From Pseudobythopirellula maris (GTDB lineage Bacteria; Planctomycetota; Planctomycetia; Pirellulales; Lacipirellulaceae), in the NCBI RefSeq assembly GCF_007859945.1, contig NZ_SJPQ01000001.1, positions 1,178,001-1,242,000 of the forward strand: a DNA stretch of 64,000 bases. The letters run 5' to 3'. Below are positions 45,107-52,597 of the stretch, one piece after another. Numbering within the stretch: the stretch's first letter is position 1; the number at the start of each line of letters is the position of its first letter. The notes beneath the pieces are model-generated. The model saw only the letters and a list, made by a program, of their open reading frames with translations, had not been told where the DNA came from and ran no database searches. The position numbers and the translations under genes are program-made.

Positions 45107-45476
45107 GGCGCCTTGGTTAGGATCGGAGGCTAAGTACGGATCGGAGACCAGATTCGGATCGGAAGCCAGCTCGTATCAATAGCCGGCCAAGCACGCCCCG
45201 ATTTTAAAGCGAATCGCGCCGATGTGAAGCGTTTTCGGCTGCGTGAGTCGGCGCCGACAGGGCGAAAGAGACGCGGCGGCCAGGGGCCGTGCGTTCTAGC
45301 GAAGAAAGGGCGCCCTGGTGGTTCGTCCGGGGGCTGCGCTTCGCTGTGACCCCGGGCGCCCGGCGCCCATTCTGAGTGGCCGCCATGAATGTTGGGTGGC
45401 CGGGGTCGAAGCCGTCAGGCGTAGCCCCCGGCATTGAGCAAGAGGACGCCGCCCCGGTGATTCGCCGGGGGCTGCG
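45107..45476. other. Intergenic region with dispersed repeats
   Basis: 370 bp between clpS and the next minus-strand gene. It holds one full copy (45303-45365) and most of a second copy (45437-45503) of a roughly 65-bp repeat, and upstream of clpS four tandem near-copies of GGATCGGA-type sequence (45120-45165). Confidence 0.5.
45303..45365 (+). repeat. 65-bp dispersed repeat, copy A
   Basis: Shares the segments GCGCCCTGGTG, GGGGCTGCGCTTCGCTG and GGGCGCCCGGCG with copies at 45437-45503 and 46611-46678. Internal self-complementarity suggests a folded element. Confidence 0.65.
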
Positions 45477-45503
45477 CTACGCTGCGACCCCGGGCGCCCG
45501 GCG
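45437..45503 (+). repeat. 65-bp dispersed repeat, copy B, overlapping a gene end
   Basis: Begins AGCAAGAGGACGCCGCC like copy C. Its right half runs across the stop codon (45477-45479) of the gene at 45477-46325 and encodes that protein's last residues. Confidence 0.7.
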
Positions 45504-46325
45504 CCGGCGGCGGGCTAACAGCGCCGCGGCTACGGGGACGATGATCAACGCGGTCGCCGGCTCGGGGATGGTAGCGGCGGGCTGGTAGGTTTCGCCGTAG
45601 TTGGCTCGCCAGGTCTCGTAGTCCGCTTGGCTGTAGCGGTCGCCCAGGCCGTCTCTCCAGACCGTGAAATCGGCGGCGTCGACCACGTGGTCGTTGTTGA
45701 AGTCGCCGGCGAGGAGTGGGGGGAGCTCGATCAGAAAGATCTGGTCGGCGCCGCCGGAGACGCGCGTGGAGATCCACGTATCGCCCTCGCCCCAGCCGGT
45801 GATCCACTCACCGTTCTTCATCAGGTCGCGTCCGTAGACACGCAAGGTGCTCTGATCAAGAAGGTAGAGGTGCTCGATATCGCCGCCGTAGACGTCGACC
45901 TGGGAGTTGTCTTCCGCAAAAATGAACCCGTAATAATTGATCCAAACGCAATCGATCTCGCCGCACGAGGCGCGACCGGAGCGCATGGTGAGCTTCGAGC
46001 TGTCGTGCAGCTCGCTCAGGAAATTGACGGCGCCGCCGTCGACAATCAGCTCGCTGTTGTCGCTCAGCACGAACCCGCTGACCTCACCGCCGGCGACAAG
46101 CCGGACCTCGGTGTTGTTGCGGACATCGATCTTCGAGCCGCTGTAGGAATTGGCCGCACTGATCACCGTGTCCGACGGCACGTAGCGAGTCGGAAAGAAC
46201 TGGGCGTGGGCGGTCCCGACCATCGCCAAAGCGGGCAACAGGACCGAAAGTGCGGCCAGCGCCGCTCGGGACGCCGCCGCGAGCGCTGGCGTGCGGCGGT
46301 CAAGCCGAGTAACTGGAAAGCTCAT
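45477..46325 (-). CDS. PEP-CTERM/dockerin-type exported protein
   Basis: 282 residues from the ATG at 46325 (GGAGGG just upstream); signal peptide to GTAHAQFF. The body has short beta-repeats (IDVRNNTEVRLVAGGEV, FVLSDNSELIVDGGAVN, DNSQVDVYGGDIEHLYLLD), as in pectin-lyase-like or autotransporter folds. [19 protein letters not shown] follows, then ATIPEPATALIIVPVAAALL and RRRRR. The tail after the Arg run (APGVAA) is encoded by repeat copy B, so the original stop codon was probably displaced by the repeat. Function unknown. Confidence 0.83.
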   Translation of the reverse strand: MSFPVTRLDRRTPALAAASRAALAALSVLLPALAMVGTAHAQFFPTRYVPSDTVISAANSYSGSKIDVRNNTEVRLVAGGEVSGFVLSDNSELIVDGGAVNFLSELHDSSKLTMRSGRASCGEIDCVWINYYGFIFAEDNSQVDVYGGDIEHLYLLDQSTLRVYGRDLMKNGEWITGWGEGDTWISTRVSGGADQIFLIELPPLLAGDFNNDHVVDAADFTVWRDGLGDRYSQADYETWRANYGETYQPAATIPEPATALIIVPVAAALLARRRRRAPGVAA

Positions 46326-46610
46326 GGGATTCCCTCCGCGTGCAAGAACCGAAAACCGCTCCCAGAGCAACCTTTCTGAGAGTCGCCACACGAGCGAAGG
46401 CAGCGGCAGAGCAGCCGGGCCTGGTTGAGCAGGTGGGCGCCGCGTGGCCCCGCCCCGACATCGCATGACACCACCTACATCGCACAAAAGAGCCCGATTA
46501 TTGCCTCCATGCCGAAAGAACCGGCAATATCCGCGGTGAAAGCATAAAAAAAGCGACCCGGCGGGGGCGGGCCTCTGGCTGCGGAGCCGATGGCGAAGCC
46601 CCCAGCTTTT

Positions 46611-46678
46611 AGCAAGAGGACGCCGCCCTGGTGATTCGTCCAGGGGCTCCGCTTCGCTGCGACCCAGGACGCCCGGCG
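46611..46678 (+). repeat. 65-bp dispersed repeat, copy C
   Basis: AGCAAGAGGACGCCGCCCTG to GACGCCCGGCG; matches copy B along its length with scattered changes, several on both sides of potential stems. It lies 30 bp before the first palindrome. Confidence 0.65.
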
Positions 46679-46709
46679 TAAGGCGGCTACGAGGGCTAGG
46701 AGGCCTGAG

Positions 46710-46743
46710 GCTTATGCGGTAGTATATATACTACCGCATAAGC
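46710..46743. repeat. Palindrome P1 of array
   Basis: A perfect 34-bp palindrome centred between 46726 and 46727. The inner core is GTAGTATATATACTAC; the outer arms are GCTTATGCG and CGCATAAGC. Confidence 0.9.
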
Positions 46744-46829
46744 GTCTCGCCATCAATGAGGCGTGTTTCGCAAGTCTCTTCACCGAAAGGGTTTACGTCG
46801 ATTCTTTGCCGCTCTCAGCTTGACCAACA

Positions 46830-46863
46830 ACAGTGGCTGTAGTATATATACTACAGCCACTGT
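46830..46863. repeat. Palindrome P2 of array
   Basis: A perfect 34-bp palindrome with the same GTAGTATATATACTAC core but different arms (ACAGTGGCT / AGCCACTGT). Centre 120 bp from P1. Confidence 0.9.
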
Positions 46864-46905
46864 GCCTCAATGCGTTCTCGTTTTGGGTCGGGAAGAAACG
46901 CATTC

Positions 46906-46959
46906 GGACAGGAACGCAGCACCGGTAGTATATATACTACCGGTGCTGCGTTCCTGTCC
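46906..46959. repeat. Palindrome P3 of array, longest
   Basis: A perfect 54-bp palindrome: the same 16-bp core with 19-bp arms on each side (GGACAGGAACGC.. and ..GCGTTCCTGTCC). Centre 86 bp from P2. Confidence 0.92.
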
Positions 46960-46979
46960 CGATCCGGCATATCGTCGTC

Positions 46980-47013
46980 TACGTGGGCGTAGTATATATA
47001 CAACGCCCACGTA
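46980..47013. repeat. Palindrome P4 of array, one mismatch
   Basis: 34 bp, arms TACGTGGGC / GCCCACGTA. The core is GTAGTATATATACAAC, with a single mismatch at 47002. Centre 64 bp from P3; the right end is 104 bp before the AbiEi-like start. Confidence 0.88.
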
Positions 47014-47117
47014 CCCCACGAAACTCCAACAATGCCGCAAGTCGTTACCGATCCGTGACTTAAGCGACTACACGTCTAGCATTCGGGGTCCGAGCCACCC
47101 ACTACGCAGAGTTTTCA

Positions 47118-48008
47118 GTGCTGCTCTCCAAACAGAAGATTGCCGAGTCCTTCGACGGTGCCGAGGCCACAACAATCTGGCCACGTCAGTCCGTCCTTAA
47201 GTTCATCGAGGAGAACCGGCACGGATGGAAGATGGAAGACGGAGCACCGGACTGCATCCGGATCGCTTCCTCTGCGTCCAGTACTCAAATACTCAATGCG
47301 GTAGTGCGAGAAACATCACTCCAGTCCGTCAAACTGGCGTTCCCGTACCGCAGCGTTACACGGTTTGTCTGGGGCAACGCACCAACCTACAGCATCATCC
47401 AATCAGTGGACCAGCAAGGCTACTTCAGCCACTACACGGCAATGCAAGTCCACAACCTCACGGACCAAATCCCTAAGGCTGCTTACTTCAATGTCGAACA
47501 GCCTGCCACCGGTGGAGGAGGTTCGCTGTCACAAGCTGGGATAGATAGGGCGTTCAAAGGTAGATGTCGAGTCACCAACAACGTCCTTGAGTTCCGTGGC
47601 ATGACCATCCACAAGATCAATGGCCAGAACACAGAACGACTCGGAGTGACTCAGGCTCAAATGAAGGATGGGGCCGATATCTTCGTTACCGACATTGAGC
47701 GAACCTTAATCGACATCGCGGTGAGACCAATCTATTCCGGCGGTATTAGCGAAGTAGCTGGAGCCTATAGAGAGGCAGCAGAGCGAGTGTCTGGCAACCG
47801 GTTAGCAACTTATCTGAAATCACTCAACTACACGTATCCATACCACCAGGCCATCGGATACTACATGGAAAAGGCTGGGAACTACACCGAGTCCCAGATG
47901 AAACGCATCAAGGCAATTCCCAGAGAGTTTGACTTCTACATCAACTACCAAATCAAGAATCCAGCATTAAACGAGGGGTGGAGGCTATTCATCCCAAAGG
48001 GGTTCTAG
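47118..48008 (+). CDS. AbiEi-like antitoxin / transcriptional regulator
   Basis: 296 residues from a GTG at 47118; the ribosome site is weak and the start not certain. The middle and C-terminal parts show the AbiEi pattern: GYFSHYTAMQVHNLTDQIP (101-119), then the conserved TDIERTLIDI (191-200) with RPIYSGGISEVAGAY and a following helical region. The N-terminus may be a winged helix. In AbiE type IV toxin-antitoxin systems, AbiEi neutralises AbiEii and represses its own promoter by binding inverted repeats. Here the partner gene is on the opposite strand and overlaps by 24 bp at the 3' ends. Base composition is lower in GC than neighbouring genes, suggesting transfer. Four palindromes lie upstream. 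Confidence 0.8.
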   Translation: MLLSKQKIAESFDGAEATTIWPRQSVLKFIEENRHGWKMEDGAPDCIRIASSASSTQILNAVVRETSLQSVKLAFPYRSVTRFVWGNAPTYSIIQSVDQQGYFSHYTAMQVHNLTDQIPKAAYFNVEQPATGGGGSLSQAGIDRAFKGRCRVTNNVLEFRGMTIHKINGQNTERLGVTQAQMKDGADIFVTDIERTLIDIAVRPIYSGGISEVAGAYREAAERVSGNRLATYLKSLNYTYPYHQAIGYYMEKAGNYTESQMKRIKAIPREFDFYINYQIKNPALNEGWRLFIPKGF

Positions 48009-48866
48009 AACCTCACACTCATTACACAGCCAATCGAAGTAGAAATCAAAATCCTGCAAATCGTAGGTCGGGCTGACCGTATCTTTTACCGAGGCGAACG
48101 ACGTTTCATGTGCCTCCCGGTGCTCGCCAATTCTTCCAATTAGGGAAAGAGGCACCTTCTTCTGCTCAAAGGTTCTACGAATGATGTCGTGGAACCCACT
48201 TGAGGAAAAGTCGACTCCGTAGTGACTCACAATCACGTGAATGTCGACAAAATCACGAGCACGTGACGCAGGATCTCTCGTCCTATGAACCACTGGGGCG
48301 TATTCTGGCATTTGCTGGCAGATGGCCCGGATCTTCTCTGCTACGAACATTCGAGGTGAGTAACCGTTCACCGTGTATCCATCTATAACAAATTCTTCCT
48401 TGTCTTCGCAGAACTCGTGCCGGCTAAAATCAACCTTGAAGACCGGTGAGCCGTTGTAATTTACCGGAGTTGCAGAGCGGCGAAGCAGCTCCGGCGAATC
48501 GGCGGATTTGGCATACTTCTCTTCTTCTACCAGCTTGAACTCACAGGCGTAGCCGCCCCAGAAATCCTCTAGGTCTGCCGAAATCCTTGAGGGCTTCTTG
48601 GAGAACCTGAAATCGAGGAGCACGTACCCATCTGCCTTAAATGCCTTTGACAGGCACTGATTGATCTTCTTTCCGATCGATTCAGTATCTGTAAAGTCGC
48701 CATCGACTGAGATATCCACATCCTTAGACGCTCGATAGGAAATCTCGTAGGCGAATTGCAGCAGATTGCCACCTTTTAGCACAAGCTGGTCAGCCAAATC
48801 GTCGTCTCCCAGAATGGCGACGATCACCTTGCGTTTTACGTCATTGAAAAACTGCAACTGCTCCAT
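47985..48866 (-). CDS. AbiEii-like nucleotidyltransferase toxin
   Basis: 293 residues. The nucleotidyltransferase signature is VLKGGNLLQFAY (29-40), then RASKDVDISV (46-55) with metal-binding Asp49 and Asp51, as in AbiEii/DUF1814 toxins. It continues with the AbiEii-type segments VFKVDFSRHEF, YSPRMFVAEKIRAICQQ and RARDFVDIHVIV. Toxins of this group transfer nucleotides to RNA targets and arrest growth; the target here is unknown. The gene ends inside the convergent AbiEi-like gene (overlap 47985-48008), unlike the usual co-directional operon. Low GC, as in its partner. Confidence 0.85.
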   Translation of the reverse strand: MEQLQFFNDVKRKVIVAILGDDDLADQLVLKGGNLLQFAYEISYRASKDVDISVDGDFTDTESIGKKINQCLSKAFKADGYVLLDFRFSKKPSRISADLEDFWGGYACEFKLVEEEKYAKSADSPELLRRSATPVNYNGSPVFKVDFSRHEFCEDKEEFVIDGYTVNGYSPRMFVAEKIRAICQQMPEYAPVVHRTRDPASRARDFVDIHVIVSHYGVDFSSSGFHDIIRRTFEQKKVPLSLIGRIGEHREAHETSFASVKDTVSPTYDLQDFDFYFDWLCNECEVLEPLWDE

Positions 48867-48932
48867 TACGTGCTCCCAGCAGCGTCGGTTCTACACGGCG
48901 TCTTTGATCTCTCCCCATAGGGTTTCAATAAG

Positions 48933-48958
48933 TCGGCCTCCCCTTTCGGGGAGGGGAA
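48933..48958 (-). terminator. Hairpin between toxin gene and icd
   Basis: CCTCCCC / GGGGAGG arms around TTTCG just beyond the icd stop on the minus strand. There is no clean T tract; one of several CCTCCCC-type hairpins in the window (also near 25545 and 58960). Confidence 0.4.
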
Positions 48959-48998
48959 TATGAAGGCCCTCTCCCCTAAAATCCTGACCACTCACCCC

Positions 48999-50243
48999 TC
49001 ACATGTGCTTCACAATCGCCTGGCCGAACTCGCTGCATTTGACCAGCGTGGCGCCCTCCATCTGACGCTCGAAGTCGTACGTGACGGTTTTCGCGCCGAT
49101 GGCGCCGTTCAGGCCTTTGATGATCAGGTCGGCCGCCTCGGTCCAGCCGAGGTGGCGGAGCATCATCTCGCCCGACAGGATCACGGAGCCGGGGTTCACC
49201 TGGTCCTTGCCGGCGTACTTGGGCGCGGTGCCGTGCGTGGCCTCGAAGATGGCGTGGCCGGTGTCGTAGTTGATGTTGCCGCCCGGGGCGATTCCGATGC
49301 CGCCGACGCAGGCGGCCAGGGCGTCGGAGATGTAGTCGCCGTTGAGGTTCAGCGTGGCGAGCACGCTGTACTCGGCGGGGCGGGTGAGGATCTGCTGGAG
49401 CATCGCGTCGGCGATCACGTCCTTGATGACGATCTCATTGCCGGTCTTGGGGTTCTTGAGCGTGCACCAGGGGCCGCCGTCGAGCTCGGTGGCGCCGAAG
49501 TCGTTCTTCGCGCACTCGTAGCCCCAGTCGCGGAAGGCGCCCTCGGTGAACTTCATGATGTTCCCCTTGTGGACCAGCGTGACCGACGGCTTGTCGTTGT
49601 CGATCGCGTACTGGATGGACGCCTTCACGAGCCGGGCGGTCCCCTCTTGGCTGACGGGCTTGATGCCAAAGCCGGTCGTGCCAGGGAAGCGGACCTTCTT
49701 GAACCGCTCGGCGAAGTTCTCCTCGAAGAGCTTCTTGAACTTCTCGCAGTCGTCCGAGCCGTGCTCGAACTCGATGCCGGCGTAGATGTCTTCGCTGTTC
49801 TCACGGAAGATGACCATGTCGGTCAGTTCCGGCTGCTTGACGGGCGAGGGGACGCCGCTGAAGTACTGCACCGGGCGGAGGCAGGTGTATAGGTCAAGGA
49901 TTTGCCGCAGCGCGACGTTGAGCGAGCGGATGCCGCCGCCTACGGGCGTGGTGAGCGGGCCCTTGATGCCGACCAGGTACTGGCGGAAGGCGTCGAGCGT
50001 GGCGTCGGGGAGCCACTCGCCGGTTTCGTTGAACGCCTTCTCGCCGGCGAGGACCTCCATCCAGGCGATCTGCTTCTCGCCGCCGTAAGCCTTCTCCACC
50101 GCGGCGTCGAGCGTCGCCTGGCTGGCGCGCCAGATGTCGGGGCCGGTGCCGTCGCCTTCGATGAACGGGATGACGGGCGTGGAGGGAACTTGCAGTTGGC
50201 CGTCCTGCATGGTGATCGGTTGGCCGGTGGCGGCGGTTGCCAT
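48999..50243 (-). CDS. icd: NADP-dependent isocitrate dehydrogenase
   Basis: 414 residues, the size of the E. coli-type homodimeric enzyme, which converts isocitrate to 2-oxoglutarate in the TCA cycle with NADP+. Conserved: [12 protein letters not shown] (28-39), [20 protein letters not shown] with Ser107 at the substrate-binding and phosphorylation position, [32 protein letters not shown], and VTYDFERQM near the end. The Lys-Tyr in APKYAG and the Arg in FERQM match NADP specificity. No aceK is visible nearby, so control by phosphorylation cannot be inferred. Confidence 0.96.
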   Translation of the reverse strand: MATAATGQPITMQDGQLQVPSTPVIPFIEGDGTGPDIWRASQATLDAAVEKAYGGEKQIAWMEVLAGEKAFNETGEWLPDATLDAFRQYLVGIKGPLTTPVGGGIRSLNVALRQILDLYTCLRPVQYFSGVPSPVKQPELTDMVIFRENSEDIYAGIEFEHGSDDCEKFKKLFEENFAERFKKVRFPGTTGFGIKPVSQEGTARLVKASIQYAIDNDKPSVTLVHKGNIMKFTEGAFRDWGYECAKNDFGATELDGGPWCTLKNPKTGNEIVIKDVIADAMLQQILTRPAEYSVLATLNLNGDYISDALAACVGGIGIAPGGNINYDTGHAIFEATHGTAPKYAGKDQVNPGSVILSGEMMLRHLGWTEAADLIIKGLNGAIGAKTVTYDFERQMEGATLVKCSEFGQAIVKHM

Positions 50244-50509
50244 AGGGAGGGACTCTTTCGCTGCGGGCGGGAGGGAGATCGTTAGCTAGAGAGGGCGATT
50301 CTCGGCAGTTGGCCCGCTAGGGTCAATCCGCAGGGGGGATCGGACGAAAAAAGGGGGAGGATCCGGCCCCGATCGAGGCAAAAAGTTGCGGCGCCACGCG
50401 GCGGGGGCCACAATGCGGCGGATCGCTGCCGACGGCCGCCCGGGGCGCGATCGCTCCTGCCCCACTCTCTTCAGCGAGCTCCCAACCCCCGAACACGAGG
50501 AAGCACCCC

Positions 50510-51547
50510 ATGGCCGAGAGCCCCGACCGGCAGTCTTCTCCCCTGGACCCGCCGATGGCCGACCCGCAGGTAAATAAGCCCCCGCAAGCCGCCGCGGCGG
50601 TGGGACGCCGAGAGTTCCTGGCGGCCTCGGTCGCCGGGGCGGGCATGGCGACGATGGGGGCGTCCAGCCCCGCCGCCGCCCAGCAGCCGGCTACGGGCTC
50701 GGCCCCAACGAGCGGCGGCCCGCGGGCGCCGTTCAAGATCTCGCTCGCCGAGTGGTCGCTGCACCGGTCGATCCGGGGCGGAGAGATGACGAACCTCGAT
50801 TTCCCGAAGGTCACCCGCCAGGAGTTCGGCATCGAAGGCGTGGAGTACGTCAGCCAGCTGTTCAAAGACAGCACGTTCGACCAGGCCTATCTCGATGACC
50901 TGAAAACGAGGTGCGACGACCACGGCGTCGCGAGCCTGCTGATCATGATCGACCGCGAGGGCGACCTCGGCGCCCCGGACGACGGGGCCCGGACCACGGC
51001 GATCGAGAACCACCACCGCTGGATCGACGCGGCGGCGACGCTCGGCTGCCACTCGGTGCGGGTGAACGCCGCCAGCAGCGGGACGTACGACGAGCAGCTA
51101 ACACTGGCGGCGGACGGCCTCGCCCGGCTGGGCGAGTACGCCGCCGGGCGGGGGCTCAACGTGATCGTGGAGAACCACGGCGGGCTGAGCTCGTGCGGCA
51201 TGTGGCTCAAGGGGGTGATGCGGCGGGTGGCGATGCCGAACGTCGGCACGCTGCCCGACTTTGGCAACTTCCGGATCGGCGTGCCGGGTCAGCCGGAGTG
51301 GTACGACCGCTACCGCGGGGTCGAGGAGCTGATGCCGTACGCCAAGGCGGTGTCAGCCAAGGCGTACGAGTTCGACGAGAACGGCGACGAGCTGCGGACC
51401 GACTTCGAGCGGATGATGCGGCTGGTGCTAGCGGCGGGCTACCACGACTGGGTCGGCATCGAGTACGAGGGCGACGACCCGGACGAGCTGGCGGGGATTC
51501 GCAAGACGCAGTCGCTTCTGGAGCGGCTGCAGGCGGAGCTTGCCTAA
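50510..51547 (+). CDS. Tat-exported sugar phosphate isomerase/epimerase-like protein
   Basis: 345 residues. The twin-arginine signal GRREFLAAS (Arg33, Arg34) is followed by a hydrophobic stretch and SSPAAAQQP. The body is a xylose isomerase-like TIM barrel: FKISLAEWSLHRSI, FGIEGVEYVSQLF, CHSVRVNAASS, VIVENHGGLSS, LPDFGNFRIG, VSAKAYEFDENG and WVGIEYEGDDPDELAG. The metal-ligand Glu and Asp positions of the family look intact. Such exported isomerases are abundant in planctomycetes. Substrate unknown; probably carbohydrate metabolism at the envelope. Confidence 0.9.
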   Translation: MAESPDRQSSPLDPPMADPQVNKPPQAAAAVGRREFLAASVAGAGMATMGASSPAAAQQPATGSAPTSGGPRAPFKISLAEWSLHRSIRGGEMTNLDFPKVTRQEFGIEGVEYVSQLFKDSTFDQAYLDDLKTRCDDHGVASLLIMIDREGDLGAPDDGARTTAIENHHRWIDAAATLGCHSVRVNAASSGTYDEQLTLAADGLARLGEYAAGRGLNVIVENHGGLSSCGMWLKGVMRRVAMPNVGTLPDFGNFRIGVPGQPEWYDRYRGVEELMPYAKAVSAKAYEFDENGDELRTDFERMMRLVLAAGYHDWVGIEYEGDDPDELAGIRKTQSLLERLQAELA

Positions 51548-51931
51548 ACCCCCTCGGCGAGAAGCGACTTTCGAGACCCGATTCGGGGCGGGGTGGTGTC
51601 CAGTGACATCGCCACGCCCCGATTTTTTTGGATAATCGTCTTAAGTCGTTGCCAGCATTGGGGTGTGAAACTTTGCGGCCTGCTTGCCGCTAGCTGGACA
51701 TCACCCCGCGATGGGAAAACGGCCGTGCACAAGGATTATGCACGACGATCGTGCTGCGAAACCGTGCACGCCATGCACGAAGATAGGCAGCCGGAACGAA
51801 TCGCTGTAAGTGCAAGCAGTGCAACGATCTGCGACGACAGGTTGACCGGGGAAGCAACATGCAACAAACGCGAGGGCTGGAGTCGGCCCCCGTCCTCCCA
51901 TTCGCACGCCCCTCGGAAGGAAACCATCGCC
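51548..51931. other. Leader region with repeated TGCAC motifs
   Basis: 384 bp before the ribbon-helix-helix gene. Between 51724 and 51823 the motif GTGCA/TGCAC recurs at least five times, three of them within the palindrome-like GTGCAC or ATGCAC. It is a candidate operator array; no gene is supported, although the frame is partly open. Confidence 0.45.
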
Positions 51932-52483
51932 GTGCATACCGATACCTCCATGTCTTCACCCCTTTCTGCTAGCAACGGCGCCGTTGGCGCCAACCCGCAG
52001 TACCAGCAAGTTCTCCAGCAAGCCGAGCAGCTGTTCGGCGCGAGCCCCGACTGGGTGACGTTCTTCCGCGAGATCCTCGGCATCGAGGGCGTCGCCCGGC
52101 AGACGTTTCCGAACTTCGAAGACCTCGCCGCGTTCGAGAAGAGCGACGAGTTCGACCAGATCCAGAAGATGGTGGTCCGCCTGCGTGAAAACAAAGCGAC
52201 CGCCGACGCCGAGAGCGAGCCGACCCGCGTGATCACCGTGCGTCTGCCCAAGAGCATGCACGAGTACCTGCGGACCGAGGCTCACGACCTGCGGACGAGC
52301 ATGAACAAGCTCTGCATCTCGAAGCTGCTGCAGGTGATTGAGCAGGACCTGATCCCGGCCGAGAAGACGGCCCCGCCGAAGCGTCGGAACCTGAACTCGG
52401 CCCCCGCCGCCACGACGCCGGCCCAGCAGACCGTGGGCAGCTCGATGGGCGCCGCGCCGACGCCGTTCAAGTCGCAGTTCTGA
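51932..52483 (+). CDS. Ribbon-helix-helix DNA-binding-like protein
   Basis: 183 residues from a GTG at 51932 with GGAAGG 11 nt upstream; the ATG at 51950 is the alternative. Residues 98-136 (TRVITVRLPKSMHEYLRTEA then HDLRTSMNKLCISKLLQ) look like the beta-strand and two helices of a HicB/Arc-type ribbon-helix-helix fold. The N-terminal half (QVLQQAEQLFGASPDWVTFF) is helical, and the C-terminus is Pro/Thr/Ala-rich and probably disordered. No toxin partner lies next to it. Autoregulation through the TGCAC-rich leader is possible. Confidence 0.7.
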   Translation: MHTDTSMSSPLSASNGAVGANPQYQQVLQQAEQLFGASPDWVTFFREILGIEGVARQTFPNFEDLAAFEKSDEFDQIQKMVVRLRENKATADAESEPTRVITVRLPKSMHEYLRTEAHDLRTSMNKLCISKLLQVIEQDLIPAEKTAPPKRRNLNSAPAATTPAQQTVGSSMGAAPTPFKSQF

Positions 52484-52527
52484 TCGCTGCGGGAAACGAC
52501 ACCGGGAACAGAGGAACGAATCGCCCA

Positions 52528-52568
52528 AGCCGCCCCGGCGCTCCGCAGCGAGCGCCGGGCGGCTTTTT
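52528..52568 (+). terminator. Rho-independent terminator
   Basis: A GC-rich stem pairs 52529-52542 with 52551-52563 with one bulged base, followed by TTTTT. It follows the stop at 52483. Confidence 0.8.
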
Positions 52569-52597
52569 GCTGCGCGCGTGGCGCACCGCCGCCGAAT

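Larger units (their letters stand above)
46326..47117. other. Intergenic region with repeat copy C and four long palindromes
   Basis: 792 bp between a minus-strand PEP-CTERM gene and the plus-strand AbiEi-like gene. It contains repeat copy C (46611-46678) and then the palindrome array 46710-47013. An open frame at 46763-47200 crosses three of the palindromes and looks incidental. Confidence 0.6.

Noticed and set aside
1261-46325. Cellulosome-type cohesin-dockerin system
   Set aside because: The Ca2+ repeats resemble dockerins but no cohesin or scaffoldin is seen, and many carriers are not enzymes.
46710-47013. Palindrome array as a CRISPR
   Set aside because: Repeat spacing is uneven (120, 86, 64 bp), the units are full palindromes with variable arms, and no cas gene is present.
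46763-47200. 145-residue open frame across three palindromes
   Set aside because: Its recurring SIYTT/VVYIL segments are just translations of the shared palindrome core; there is no ribosome site or domain, and it overlaps the AbiEi-like start.
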